A stretch of 64,000 nucleotides of DNA from Elusimicrobiota bacterium (lineage in GTDB: Bacteria; Elusimicrobiota; Elusimicrobia; UBA1565; UBA9628), in contig JAPLKL010000075.1 of assembly GCA_026388095.1 (NCBI GenBank), forward strand, positions 62,001-126,000, in the 5' to 3' direction. Each line of letters opens with the position of its first letter. Position 1 is the stretch's first letter. The translations under genes and the position numbers were made by a program. The notes beneath the pieces are model-generated. The model did not search any database, was not told where the DNA came from, and saw nothing but the letters and a program-made list of their open reading frames with translations. Positions 23,901 through 31,863 of this stretch are shown piece after piece.

Positions 23901-25333
23901 CCAGCTCGGTCCTGCACGACAAGTGGGTGGAGCGCAACGCCTCGTGGGCGCCCGACGAGCAGAAGGTCCCGTTCGAGAAGCTGACCCCGGAGGAGGCGGA
24001 GAAGGACCGGGTCATCATCCGCAAGGGCGTGGACCTCTACCGGCAGCGCGCCGCCGCGACCGGCGACATCCCCGCAGCCCCGGCCAAGGCCGCGGGGTCG
24101 CAGACCCCCGAGTTCGAGACCAGCGCGAAGGCCAACAGCTCCCTGACCTTGGCCGATGCCGCGGTCCGCAAGCGCCTGGACGAGATCGCGGACACCCTGC
24201 GCGAGAAAGGCCTGCCGCCCCTCACCGCGGCCGAGGAATCGGAGATCGTCCAGAAACGACTCTACCGCGAGCTCAACCCGAAGAAAGGCAGCCCCGGCCG
24301 CAAGGAAGGCAAGGGCGGGTTCACCGTCTTCGACAACGACGCCGGGCTCACGCAGCTGCCCGAAGACCACCCGGCCATCATGGACCACCACGGGCGGTAT
24401 TTCGACTCCGAGAAGCCCGAGGTCAACTCCACGATGAAGTTCCTGGACCACATCGAGGCCTTCCTGAAGGACCCGAAGAACCAGGACCTGACCGAGGAGC
24501 AGAAAGCCGCCCGGCTCAAGCAGGACTTCGCCCGGGTCTCGACCAACAACCTGGGCGACGGGGCCTGGTGCGTCTGGATCGCCAAGAACCTCGACCTCGT
24601 GGCCCGCGACCCCGCCCTGCGCCAGCGCATCCGCCTGGCTACCGGCTTCGAGGACTTCGGCTTCTTCGGCCCCAAGGCCTACGCGGACGCCAAGTCCGAC
24701 CCCGCCCTGGCGCAGGCCATCGAGCTGCAGCAGTCCATATTCAAAGGCTACGACCAGATCCTGCGCAAGTATGGAGTCAAGGACTCCGACCGGTTCGACC
24801 GGCTTCCCGCCGCGAAGCAGCGTCGGCTGATGGACGAGACCCTTCAGTTCATAGGCCAGAGCCTCGACGACCCCGCCTTCCGCGGCCGCAACGCCAAAGC
24901 CTTCGCCGCGGAAGTCGAGCAGGCCCGGCAGAACGTGCGGGCCGCGGAGATCAAGCCCTCCGTCCCGGGCCTCGAGGACGTCTTCGTCTTCGACGCGGAC
25001 AAGATCCCGGGCGGCGGCCTCTTCGCCAACTGGGGCGGCCCCCCGCTGGCGCACGGCAAGAGCCTGCAGCTCAGCTTCAAGGCGCTGGCCGAAGGCCGCA
25101 CCCAGTTCATCCTGGCGGTCCCCAACGGGGCCCAGGCGCCGTCTCTCAAGCCCCTGGGAAGGGCCATCCAGAAGGCTCACGAGGCCAAAGCCCAAAAGAT
25201 GGGCATCACGGACGACCTCGGGGCCGTGCTGGGCCGGGACGCCCTGCAGTTCTCCTTCTCCCCCGGACTGCTGCTCACACCCCAGGAGATCATGGGGGTG
25301 CTGGCGCGCCAGCGGCATCTGCCTTCTCCCTGA
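20999..25333 (+). CDS. Giant exported multidomain protein with kinase-like and DHH-like modules
   Basis: The ATG at 20999 lies just downstream of the promoter and starts a signal peptide (MKRRVLAALLSSISLFLAGTAGFCAA). Helical regions occupy about residues 30-680. A protein-kinase-like segment follows (about 690-870). It has GSQGVIYQS like a glycine loop, VVKFF like the ATP-binding Lys, LADRRQGFLNNDEDFANFM like a catalytic loop and LVDIDPLDI like the metal-binding Asp. A further module (about 1095-1230) has FDNDAGLTQ, IMDHHGRYF and STNNLGDGAW, recalling DHH phosphoesterases. These assignments come from motif order only. DUF885 follows 9 nt later, so an operon is likely. Confidence 0.7.
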   Translation: MKRRVLAALLSSISLFLAGTAGFCAAQTEKAAAEQAFTEKLTTALATLQSDFAAAGLEPSPLPALKDEFAKIHTSSPVLAGLWKSCEKISHGYEAFRSDFLTIPAEDLGQRVQDLGRDMGVPEETVKTEVVPRYRRLQAACLQAKLTWSQGGLRKPDGSALTDAERQRLRDGGGSNWKQVLVSYSPLPTLLKAGAWLSKPDTPGEAETPKPPAAEAPKEAVPKKKAPDGIRLSAEDLRALMAGKGSEALPEGSLDPEKLASYSRFLQDLARPDFPLAKALGPCAVASGVISGGKLELALTGCSAQRLVAIHQWHMPFQVLVFSGGQAPEKWELRGAAKIDRYRPVEKDGVLTYEHDMEYRSDEEGGSWRAAATPRAEPAPKQEPTSLGKLKDRGQSGLQTLGAAAAPVFDKFQGALYYLAAVGPTGRDVKNPEQRAAVNVFNQHYSDAQAEAKLKGAELKDKEQLLALYRSAMEKLKDNPSGRRFMEQRLDERVREERKKLYGEGAEEVAEIAAKQAVTDEEKAFAAAGKYGVGNLTKNLMENGAAAWEDGDKFKAAAYFLAAGALTYSETRGVGGVIGGATTPLKMGAALKSPLLAKMLAGTEQSFFLLPMGDQVLEKTAALAQALGKGDDRRAKEQAGDLYLIGAGMVPMAKALRAKPGSEKETKAAKAEPKKTSPQPPAELKRYADVPQIDLARDFKSFNETGSQGVIYQSPADPNTVVKFFKSQSVTQAHVQELVRINEQLRARGVPVVKMELVQNADGALGVRMPRVQGRPLLSVINKLNPGDSMTDRTASGLQRQAFETLGRIDAVTEQLTGKKLADRRQGFLNNDEDFANFMVAGGKLVDIDPLDITRVKEAMSEPGYTPVAPARAAPASPPSQALTARLAGLLHDEWRAPRKIPGTERYEPRIKTGADGKTQVDIANLPYEKLPEQFKAENRESARVTMDLIADRLRRRQPLDAEFIEKASSVLHDKWVERNASWAPDEQKVPFEKLTPEEAEKDRVIIRKGVDLYRQRAAATGDIPAAPAKAAGSQTPEFETSAKANSSLTLADAAVRKRLDEIADTLREKGLPPLTAAEESEIVQKRLYRELNPKKGSPGRKEGKGGFTVFDNDAGLTQLPEDHPAIMDHHGRYFDSEKPEVNSTMKFLDHIEAFLKDPKNQDLTEEQKAARLKQDFARVSTNNLGDGAWCVWIAKNLDLVARDPALRQRIRLATGFEDFGFFGPKAYADAKSDPALAQAIELQQSIFKGYDQILRKYGVKDSDRFDRLPAAKQRRLMDETLQFIGQSLDDPAFRGRNAKAFAAEVEQARQNVRAAEIKPSVPGLEDVFVFDADKIPGGGLFANWGGPPLAHGKSLQLSFKALAEGRTQFILAVPNGAQAPSLKPLGRAIQKAHEAKAQKMGITDDLGAVLGRDALQFSFSPGLLLTPQEIMGVLARQRHLPSP

Positions 25334-25342
25334 GAGGACCTC

Positions 25343-27079
25343 ATGATCAAGACCATGCTCTGCATCGCGATCGGCTCGACCCTCCTGACGGCCGCCGCCC
25401 CCGTCCCGGTGGACTCGAAAGCCTCCGCGGATCTCAAGGCCCTGGGAGACGACTACTGGGAAGCCGTCATGCGCTCCGACCCGCTGGGAGCGACCTTCGC
25501 GCACCATCCCGGCTATGACGACAAGCTGGAGGATGTCACCCCTTCCGGGGTGGCCCGGAGCGTCGCGGAGCTCGAGTCCTTGCGCGGCCGGCTCAAAGGC
25601 ATCCCCGTCTCGGGACTCGGCGATTCCGAGCGCGTCTCCCTGGAGATACTGGAGCTCCTCATCGACCAGCGCCTCGGGCGCTACGAGCGCGGGTTCCGCT
25701 TCTGGGAGATCGACCATCGCGACGGCCCCCATGCGCGGATCCCCTCCTTCGTCGCCGAGTATCAGCCGATGCGGACCGAGGCGGACGCCGCGGCGCTGCT
25801 GGCGCGCCTGAAGGCCATCCCCCCCTTCTTCGCCGCCCACGTCTCCAACCTGCGCGAAGGCATCCGCCTGGGCAGGACCGCGCCCCGCCCGCCCGTGGCC
25901 AAGACCATCTCCCAGCTCGAGGAGATGCTCAAGACCCCGGCCGCAGACTCGCCCTTCGCGGCGGCCGCAAGGCGCCTGCCCGCCGACCTGCAGTCCAAGT
26001 TCCTCCCGCTCATCGCGGCCTCGGTCTCAGCGGACGTCACTCCGGCCCTGCGGACCTACAAGGACTTCCTCAAGGACGAATACCTCGCCAAGTCGCGCGA
26101 GGTGAAGATCGGGCTCAGCGCCCTGCCCGGCGGCGCGGCGGACTACCGCTATCTGATCCGGTATTACACCACGCTCGACAAGGACCCCGCCGCGCTGCAC
26201 GCGGAAGGGCTCCGGCTGACGAAAGGCATCCGGGCGGAGATGGAGAAGCTCGCCAGGAAGATGGGCAAGGCCGACCTGGACTCCTTCATCCGCGAGGTCA
26301 AAGGCGACCCGAAGAACTACTTCTCGACGCGCGAAGAGGTCCTGGCGGACGCGCAGTCGAAGATCGCGCGCCTCGAAGGCAAGCTGCCCCTGTTCTTCAG
26401 CCGGCTGCCCAAGACCCCCCTGGTCATCAAGCCGTTCGAGGACTTCAAGGAGAAGAACGCGGTGATGGCCGGGTACAACGCGCCGCCGGCGGACCTCTCC
26501 GGCCCGGGGATCTATTACGTCAACACCTACCAGCCGGGCACGCGCGCGCGCTTCGCCATGATGGCTCTGGCGGCGCACGAAGGGGTCCCCGGCCACCATC
26601 TGCAGATGTCGCTCGCGGCCGAGGACCGCGGCCTGCCGGTCTTCCGCAGGAAATGGAGCTGCGTGGCCTACGTCGAGGGCTGGGGGCTCTACGCGGAACG
26701 GCTCGCCGACGAGATGGGCATGTACGACGACGACCTCTCGCGCCTCGGGATGCTCTCCTACCAGGCCTGGCGGGCCAGCCGGCTGGTCGTGGACACCGGC
26801 ATCCACTCCCTGGGCTGGAGCCGCCAGCAAGCCATCGACTTCATCAAGCGGAACACCCTGCTGTCCGACCAGGAGATCCAGGCCGAAGTCGACCGCTACA
26901 TAGCCTACCCGGGGCAGGCGCTCTCGTACATGACCGGCCAGCAGGAATTCATGGCCATCCGCCGCGAATCGCAGAAGAGGCTGGGCGCCGGCTTCGATCT
27001 GCGGTCCTTCCATGACAGCGTGCTCCGCAACGGCCCGGTGCCCCTGCGGCTGCTGCACCGGACGATCCTGGGCGACTGA
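25343..27079 (+). CDS. Exported DUF885-family putative metallopeptidase
   Basis: The 578-residue product has a signal peptide and the DUF885 hallmark AHEGVPGHHLQM (about residue 414), a HExxxxH-type zinc site. GWGLYAERLADEMGMY downstream supplies the distal Glu. The length matches the family. DUF885 proteins are widely annotated as gluzincin-like peptidases with unknown substrates. GAGAGGACCTC precedes the ATG as a ribosome binding site. It is convergent with the M1 aminopeptidase gene, with 3 nt between stops. Confidence 0.88.
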   Translation: MIKTMLCIAIGSTLLTAAAPVPVDSKASADLKALGDDYWEAVMRSDPLGATFAHHPGYDDKLEDVTPSGVARSVAELESLRGRLKGIPVSGLGDSERVSLEILELLIDQRLGRYERGFRFWEIDHRDGPHARIPSFVAEYQPMRTEADAAALLARLKAIPPFFAAHVSNLREGIRLGRTAPRPPVAKTISQLEEMLKTPAADSPFAAAARRLPADLQSKFLPLIAASVSADVTPALRTYKDFLKDEYLAKSREVKIGLSALPGGAADYRYLIRYYTTLDKDPAALHAEGLRLTKGIRAEMEKLARKMGKADLDSFIREVKGDPKNYFSTREEVLADAQSKIARLEGKLPLFFSRLPKTPLVIKPFEDFKEKNAVMAGYNAPPADLSGPGIYYVNTYQPGTRARFAMMALAAHEGVPGHHLQMSLAAEDRGLPVFRRKWSCVAYVEGWGLYAERLADEMGMYDDDLSRLGMLSYQAWRASRLVVDTGIHSLGWSRQQAIDFIKRNTLLSDQEIQAEVDRYIAYPGQALSYMTGQQEFMAIRRESQKRLGAGFDLRSFHDSVLRNGPVPLRLLHRTILGD

Positions 27080-27082
27080 CCG

Positions 27083-29689
27083 TCAGAGCCGCCGCGCCCG
27101 CAGACACCGCTCCGCTTCCTGACGCTTCAGCAGGAGGGCTTTGCGTATCCCGAAGAAGAGCTCGGGATGCTTGCCGAGGAAATCGTCCGTGGCGCGGACC
27201 AGGCGCTCGTCGCAGTCCAGAGGATAGAGGCCCGCGGCAAGGACCTGCAGGTACATCCGGTCCTCCTTGTCCGAGAGCCTGGCCAGCTGCTCGAAATACG
27301 GGGCCTCGAACTCGCGCAGCAGGTCCTCCTGCGCGAGCACCTGGAAGACGCGCAGCGCGGGCTTGAGGTCCCCCGCGTCGAACTTGTTCTCGGCGGGGTC
27401 GGAAGAGCTGCGCGTGATCCGGGAGAACCAGCGGCGCTTGGTCCCCGCGTCGGGGAGCAGGCACTCGGCCCGGTAGGCTTCCTTGCGGCCGTCATCCGTC
27501 GCGTCGCGCTTCATCTCGGCCGCGATCAGGGCCGCGGCGTCGGGTGAGCCGGCGCGGGCCAGCGCCTGTATCAGCTGCCAGCGCCGCTCCTGCATGAGCT
27601 CGAATCCGGGCAGGAAGGCCTCCCCCGCCAGCAGCCGGCGCAGCCACTGCCGCCCCTGCGCCGAGCCGACCACCCCCAGGTACCCGCGCATGTAGAGGAG
27701 CTGACGGTCGCTGCCCGGCGGGGAGGCGTCCAATTGGGCCTTCAGGAACCGCTCCACCTCCGCCGCCAGCTTCGGCCTCCGCTCGGGCGGGGTGTAGCGC
27801 AGGACCTCCGAGCTCAGATGGTCGATGACGGATTCGATGGCCAGCAAGCCGGTCTCGGCGGGCAGATGCCGGCGCGCCGCGGCGAAGTAATCCGACGGGG
27901 AAAGCTTGGCGTCGCGCAGCATCTCGTAGAGGGACCCCCAGAGCATGAGCCGCATGAAATCGTCGTCCACAGAGCTCAGGGACTCGCGCACGGCCTTGAG
28001 GCTCTTCGGGTCGAGCTCGTTCTTGACGTAGTCATAGTCGCCGTGGTTCCCGAAGACCAGCGCCGGGCAGGGGGCGTCGGCCCGCACGACGGTGGCGGCG
28101 CCCTGGTACGACACCGGCGCCAGCCGCTCCATCGCCAGCCTGGCATGAGCCGGGTCCCAGCGCAGCAAGGCCAGCTCGGCGCGGTGCTCCCTGAGGGTCG
28201 GCAGTCCGGCCGGCGCGCTCTGCAGCAGCACGAGGGACTTAAGCCGGCCCCCCGAGCAGTCCCAATCCGGCCGCATGGCGTCCAGGCCGGCGGTCTGGAG
28301 CCACTCGCGCTCCCAGTCCTTCAGGTCTTTCCCGCTCGCCTCCTCGAGGGCGTCGAAGAACCCCCGGGCCGTGGCGTTGCCGTATGCGAAGCGCTGGAAA
28401 TAGATGTCCAGGCCCTTGCCGAAGGCTTCGCCGCCCAGGAGATAGCGCAGCTGCCGGAGGCTCGCGGCGCCTTTCCCGTAAGTGATGCCGTCGAAGCTGG
28501 AGCGGGCTTGGTCCGTGTCGGCGATCTCCACCTCCACCGGGTGCGTGGTGGCCGTCTGGTCCTGGAGATAGGCGCCGGCCTTGGACCCGGAGTAGAACAG
28601 TGGCCAGGACTCGGCCTTGAACTCCGTGGCTTCGGCGCCGGCCAGGTAGCCCATCAGGTCGGCGAAGCTCTCGTTGAGCCAGAGGTCGTTCCACCACTTC
28701 ATGGTGACCAGGTCGCCGAACCACATGTGCGCGGTCTCGTGGGTCACCAGCAGGGCGCGCCGCACGTGCTGGCTCCGGGGCTTGGGCGAACGGAAGACGG
28801 TCAGGCTCTCGTTGGCGACGATCACGGCCATGTTCTCCATGGCTCCAGCCGCGAAATTCGGGACCAGGACCAGGTCCAGGCCGTGGTACGGATACGGCCG
28901 CGAGAACTCGCGGGCGTAGAATCCCACGGTCTGGCGCAGGACTTCGAGGAGCTCCTCCGCCTCCACGAACTGGGCCGCCGACTGCCGCGCCAGGACCCGC
29001 AGCGGGACGGCGCCGGCGCGGCCGCTCCAGATACGGAAGGGCCCGGCCGAGAGGTTCAGGAAATAGGTGCTCAGCTTCGGGGTGCGCTCGAAGACCCAGG
29101 AGCTGCGCGGACCTTGCCTGACGACGCGCTTTACGGGCGCGCTGGCCACGACCTCCCAATCCGCGGGCGCCTCGACCGTCAGGTCCACCGCGGCCTTGAG
29201 GTCGGGCTGGTCGAAGCATGGGAAGACCGCGTGCGCGTAATACGCCTCGAAATGATTGGACAGGTAGACGCGGCCGTCGGCCACATCCTTGAACCGGCCC
29301 AGGCCGTTGCCGTTGTTGACGTAGGCCCGGGTGTAGTCCACTTCCAGGAGGTTCCCCGCCTCCTTGAGCTCCGCCGCTTTGAACCGTAGGCGCTGACCGT
29401 CGTAATGGGCCGCGACTTCGTCTTGGGAGAGGGACTTCCCGTTCACCACGAGCCTGCGGATCAGTCCCGAATCGAATTCCAGGAAGACGTCGCCGGCGCC
29501 CGCCTCGGGGCGCAGACCGAAACGGATCTCGGCGGCGCCGTCGAACTCGTCGCGCTCGGCGTCCACCTTGAGGGCGAGGGTATAGCCCAGGTCGGCGATC
29601 TGCCGGTAGCGCAGCGCCGCCTCGGACTCGGCCAAGCGGGCCGCCTGGCAATCCCACGGAAGAAGGAGCAGGATGAGGACTTTGATCAT
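27083..29689 (-). CDS. Exported M1-family aminopeptidase
   Basis: The ATG at 29689 starts a short signal peptide (MIKVLILLLLPWDCQA). The upstream in-frame start overlaps the previous gene. The 868-residue product has the substrate-recognition motif GAMENMAV, and HETAHMWFGDLVTMKWWNDLWLNESFA with the HExxH-18-E zinc site intact. An N-terminal beta saddle domain and an ERAP1-like C-terminal helical domain complete the aminopeptidase N layout. It removes N-terminal residues from peptides, here in the periplasm or outside the cell. It lies 10 nt after the HELGH peptidase gene in one operon. Confidence 0.93.
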   Translation of the reverse strand: MIKVLILLLLPWDCQAARLAESEAALRYRQIADLGYTLALKVDAERDEFDGAAEIRFGLRPEAGAGDVFLEFDSGLIRRLVVNGKSLSQDEVAAHYDGQRLRFKAAELKEAGNLLEVDYTRAYVNNGNGLGRFKDVADGRVYLSNHFEAYYAHAVFPCFDQPDLKAAVDLTVEAPADWEVVASAPVKRVVRQGPRSSWVFERTPKLSTYFLNLSAGPFRIWSGRAGAVPLRVLARQSAAQFVEAEELLEVLRQTVGFYAREFSRPYPYHGLDLVLVPNFAAGAMENMAVIVANESLTVFRSPKPRSQHVRRALLVTHETAHMWFGDLVTMKWWNDLWLNESFADLMGYLAGAEATEFKAESWPLFYSGSKAGAYLQDQTATTHPVEVEIADTDQARSSFDGITYGKGAASLRQLRYLLGGEAFGKGLDIYFQRFAYGNATARGFFDALEEASGKDLKDWEREWLQTAGLDAMRPDWDCSGGRLKSLVLLQSAPAGLPTLREHRAELALLRWDPAHARLAMERLAPVSYQGAATVVRADAPCPALVFGNHGDYDYVKNELDPKSLKAVRESLSSVDDDFMRLMLWGSLYEMLRDAKLSPSDYFAAARRHLPAETGLLAIESVIDHLSSEVLRYTPPERRPKLAAEVERFLKAQLDASPPGSDRQLLYMRGYLGVVGSAQGRQWLRRLLAGEAFLPGFELMQERRWQLIQALARAGSPDAAALIAAEMKRDATDDGRKEAYRAECLLPDAGTKRRWFSRITRSSSDPAENKFDAGDLKPALRVFQVLAQEDLLREFEAPYFEQLARLSDKEDRMYLQVLAAGLYPLDCDERLVRATDDFLGKHPELFFGIRKALLLKRQEAERCLRARRL

Positions 29690-29699
29690 CACAAGCGCA

Positions 29700-31697
29700 T
29701 CACTGCTTGAGCGTGCGCATCGCGGAGGCCGCGGCATCGAGCAGGGGCCGGGCGGAGACCGGCGAGCCCACGGCCTGCCGCATCCACTCGTCCGGGGTCA
29801 CCGCCCCGATCTTGCAGACGCGCTCCATCTCGCTTGCGAAGCCGTGCTGCCGGAAATAAGCCTCGACCTGCGCGGTCACGATGAAGCCCACCGGGTAGTC
29901 GGGAGTATAGAGAGTGGACGCGACCAGGTGCGAGTAGACCGCCAGGATCGGGCTGTCCTTTTCACCGTAGTAGGGAGAGAACCAGCGGTTCCAGACCTCC
30001 CGGGCGATGCCGAGCACGGCCTGCTTGAACTCGGCCGGCGCGGCCCGAGGATGCGCGTAGAGCCACTGCCAGCTCCGGATGTCGACCAAAGCGACCCCAG
30101 CCAGCTGCCGAGAGTCCGAGAACCGGTCCAAAGCCTTCAGGGAGTCGTCGTCCGGGGCATAGCCCAGGATCTCCATCTGCTTGGCCTGCATGATGAAGGC
30201 GAAGCCCTCGCTGAAGGCCTCGCTGGGCGTTCCCCGAAGCAGGTAATGGTCCATCCCGTACAGGGAGAAGACATGCTCCACGCAGTGGCCCAGCTCGTGC
30301 ATGGCGGTGCGCAGGTTGTGGGAGTTGAGGCCGTTCTCGACGCCCTGGGCGTAGAGGTGGGCCTTCTCGCCCCGCATCAGGGGCTCCATGGAGCGTCCGC
30401 TGCCGCGGGATGACTCCACCACGATATGATCGGCCAGGAAGCGGGCCGTCTCCGGCGCGAAGCCGACCACGGTAAGTATGCGGGGCAGGTCGTCCTGGAA
30501 CGCCTGCGCGGCAGGATATCTCTGCCGCAGGGTCCGGTCCAGCTCCTCCATGGGATGCGACGTGATGCTCCGGAAGCCGTTGTACCAGATGTCGAAAGGG
30601 AGCAGTTCCCGCCCCAGGCGCTTGCGGATGAGGGCGGCGAGCGGGGCCTCCTGGTCGGAGTCGAGGATGGCCTCGATGAGCCCCTGCGCCTGGGTCAGCT
30701 TCATGCCGCGCCCGAGCTCGAAGCTGCGGTCGAGATAGGTCGGCAGATCGGGGTAGTACCGGTCCTCCCCGCGATTGGCCCGGAACACGTCGAGCCACTC
30801 GGCGTATCTCCGGTCGGGCTCGCGCTCCGCGGGCTTGCCGTCGATGGTGTTGGCCAGCGGGTCCCAGCGCGAGGGCCGGGCGATGGCGGCGGCCGGGATC
30901 TCCTGGGTGACGATGCGCTCCATCACGGCGTAAAGCAGCTTCTGTTTGCCCAGATTGGCCGCCGGGTCGGAGTACAGCGCCTTGAGCTTGTCCCGCAGAC
31001 CCCAATGGGACACCAGGAATTCGCCATCGGAGAACACCGGCGCCTGGCCGCCCGCGGTCAGGCTGCCCGTGAAGACCTTATAATCGGCGATGTAGGCGTC
31101 CGCCTCCGCCTTCGCGGCGGCGGTCTTCTGCAGGGCCGCACCCGGCACCCGATGCGCCACCAGCCCGAGCAGCCGGTACTGCGCCCAATCGCGGCGCGTC
31201 CAGGAGCCGCCCTCCTTGAGCGCCTCGGCCAAGGTCCTCTTCTTGAAATTGAGCAGGATCGTGAAGGCGAGCTTGCTCTGGAACAGATCGTCGGCCAGGT
31301 GCGCCTCCGGGCTGTAGCCGCCGAAGAGCCTGTCCACCGCGAGCAGGGGGCCGGTGTCCGTGTCGGCCTCCCGGTGCACATCCACCGACATCGCCCGGAA
31401 ATGGCCGAGGACAGCCTCCAGCTTGCTCTCGAAGCGGGCGAAGGTGCCGTCGAGCGGCTGGCCGGAGACGAAGTTCCCGAGGCAGAACCGCTCGAAGTCC
31501 CGCGCCGTCCCGTCGGCGTCCGTCCACAGCGTGGCCGCCTGCCGCACCCCGGCCTGCGCGCGCTCCCGCTCCGCCGGGGGGGAAGCCCGCTGCAGCTTGG
31601 CGATCACCGCCCGGATCTCGCCCTCGGCGAGCCCGCCCCGCGCGGGTGCCGGGGCCGCCAGCATGAATAGAGCCACCATGATCCAGAAAATCCTCAT
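29700..31697 (-). CDS. Exported zinc metallopeptidase (HELGH, M3-like gluzincin)
   Basis: The ATG at 31697 follows AAGGAG by about 8 nt and starts a signal peptide (IFWIMVALFMLAAPAPARG). The 665-residue, mostly helical product has HELGHCVEHVF as zinc site, and SEAFSEGFAF about 25 residues later supplies the third ligand. This matches the HExxH plus Glu geometry of M3/M2-type oligopeptidases. The sequence is divergent, so exact family membership is uncertain. It is co-transcribed with the M1 aminopeptidase, suggesting sequential peptide breakdown outside the cytoplasm. Confidence 0.8.
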   Translation of the reverse strand: MRIFWIMVALFMLAAPAPARGGLAEGEIRAVIAKLQRASPPAERERAQAGVRQAATLWTDADGTARDFERFCLGNFVSGQPLDGTFARFESKLEAVLGHFRAMSVDVHREADTDTGPLLAVDRLFGGYSPEAHLADDLFQSKLAFTILLNFKKRTLAEALKEGGSWTRRDWAQYRLLGLVAHRVPGAALQKTAAAKAEADAYIADYKVFTGSLTAGGQAPVFSDGEFLVSHWGLRDKLKALYSDPAANLGKQKLLYAVMERIVTQEIPAAAIARPSRWDPLANTIDGKPAEREPDRRYAEWLDVFRANRGEDRYYPDLPTYLDRSFELGRGMKLTQAQGLIEAILDSDQEAPLAALIRKRLGRELLPFDIWYNGFRSITSHPMEELDRTLRQRYPAAQAFQDDLPRILTVVGFAPETARFLADHIVVESSRGSGRSMEPLMRGEKAHLYAQGVENGLNSHNLRTAMHELGHCVEHVFSLYGMDHYLLRGTPSEAFSEGFAFIMQAKQMEILGYAPDDDSLKALDRFSDSRQLAGVALVDIRSWQWLYAHPRAAPAEFKQAVLGIAREVWNRWFSPYYGEKDSPILAVYSHLVASTLYTPDYPVGFIVTAQVEAYFRQHGFASEMERVCKIGAVTPDEWMRQAVGSPVSARPLLDAAASAMRTLKQ

Positions 31698-31734
31698 CCT
31701 CGATCTCCTTGCGTCCCCGGGCGGCATGGTGAGG

Positions 31735-31764
31735 ATTATGCCGCTTGCGGGCAGAGGGCGTCAA
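31735..31764 (-). promoter_or_regulatory. Promoter of the HELGH peptidase / M1 aminopeptidase operon
   Basis: TTGACG (31764-31759), an 18-nt spacer and CATAAT (31740-31735) on the minus strand predict a start near 31728, with a leader of about 30 nt containing AAGGAG. Confidence 0.6.
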
Positions 31765-31788
31765 GAATCCTCTGGCGGCGGTCTGGCC

Positions 31789-31810
31789 AATCCGCGGCAA
31801 ATCCGCGGCA
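31789..31810 (+). repeat. Perfect tandem 11-bp repeat abutting a -35 box
   Basis: AATCCGCGGCA occurs twice head to tail (31789-31799 and 31800-31810) and ends exactly where TTGACA of the sensor promoter begins. CCGCGG inside each unit is itself palindromic. The position between two divergent promoters suggests a regulator binding site. Confidence 0.6.
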
Positions 31811-31839
31811 TTGACAGCCGCGGTCGGATAGGCTAGGCT
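31811..31839 (+). promoter_or_regulatory. Promoter of the Cache-domain sensor gene
   Basis: TTGACA (31811-31816), a 17-nt spacer and TAGGCT (31834-31839). The ATG at 31864 has GGGAGG 6-8 nt upstream. Confidence 0.6.
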
Positions 31840-31863
31840 GGGGGCATGCGGCGGGAGGTTTGA

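Noticed and set aside
22796-25840. Long minus-strand open frame of 1014 codons
   Set aside because: It is an antisense shadow of the giant exported protein gene and DUF885, with low-complexity composition and no recognisable motif.
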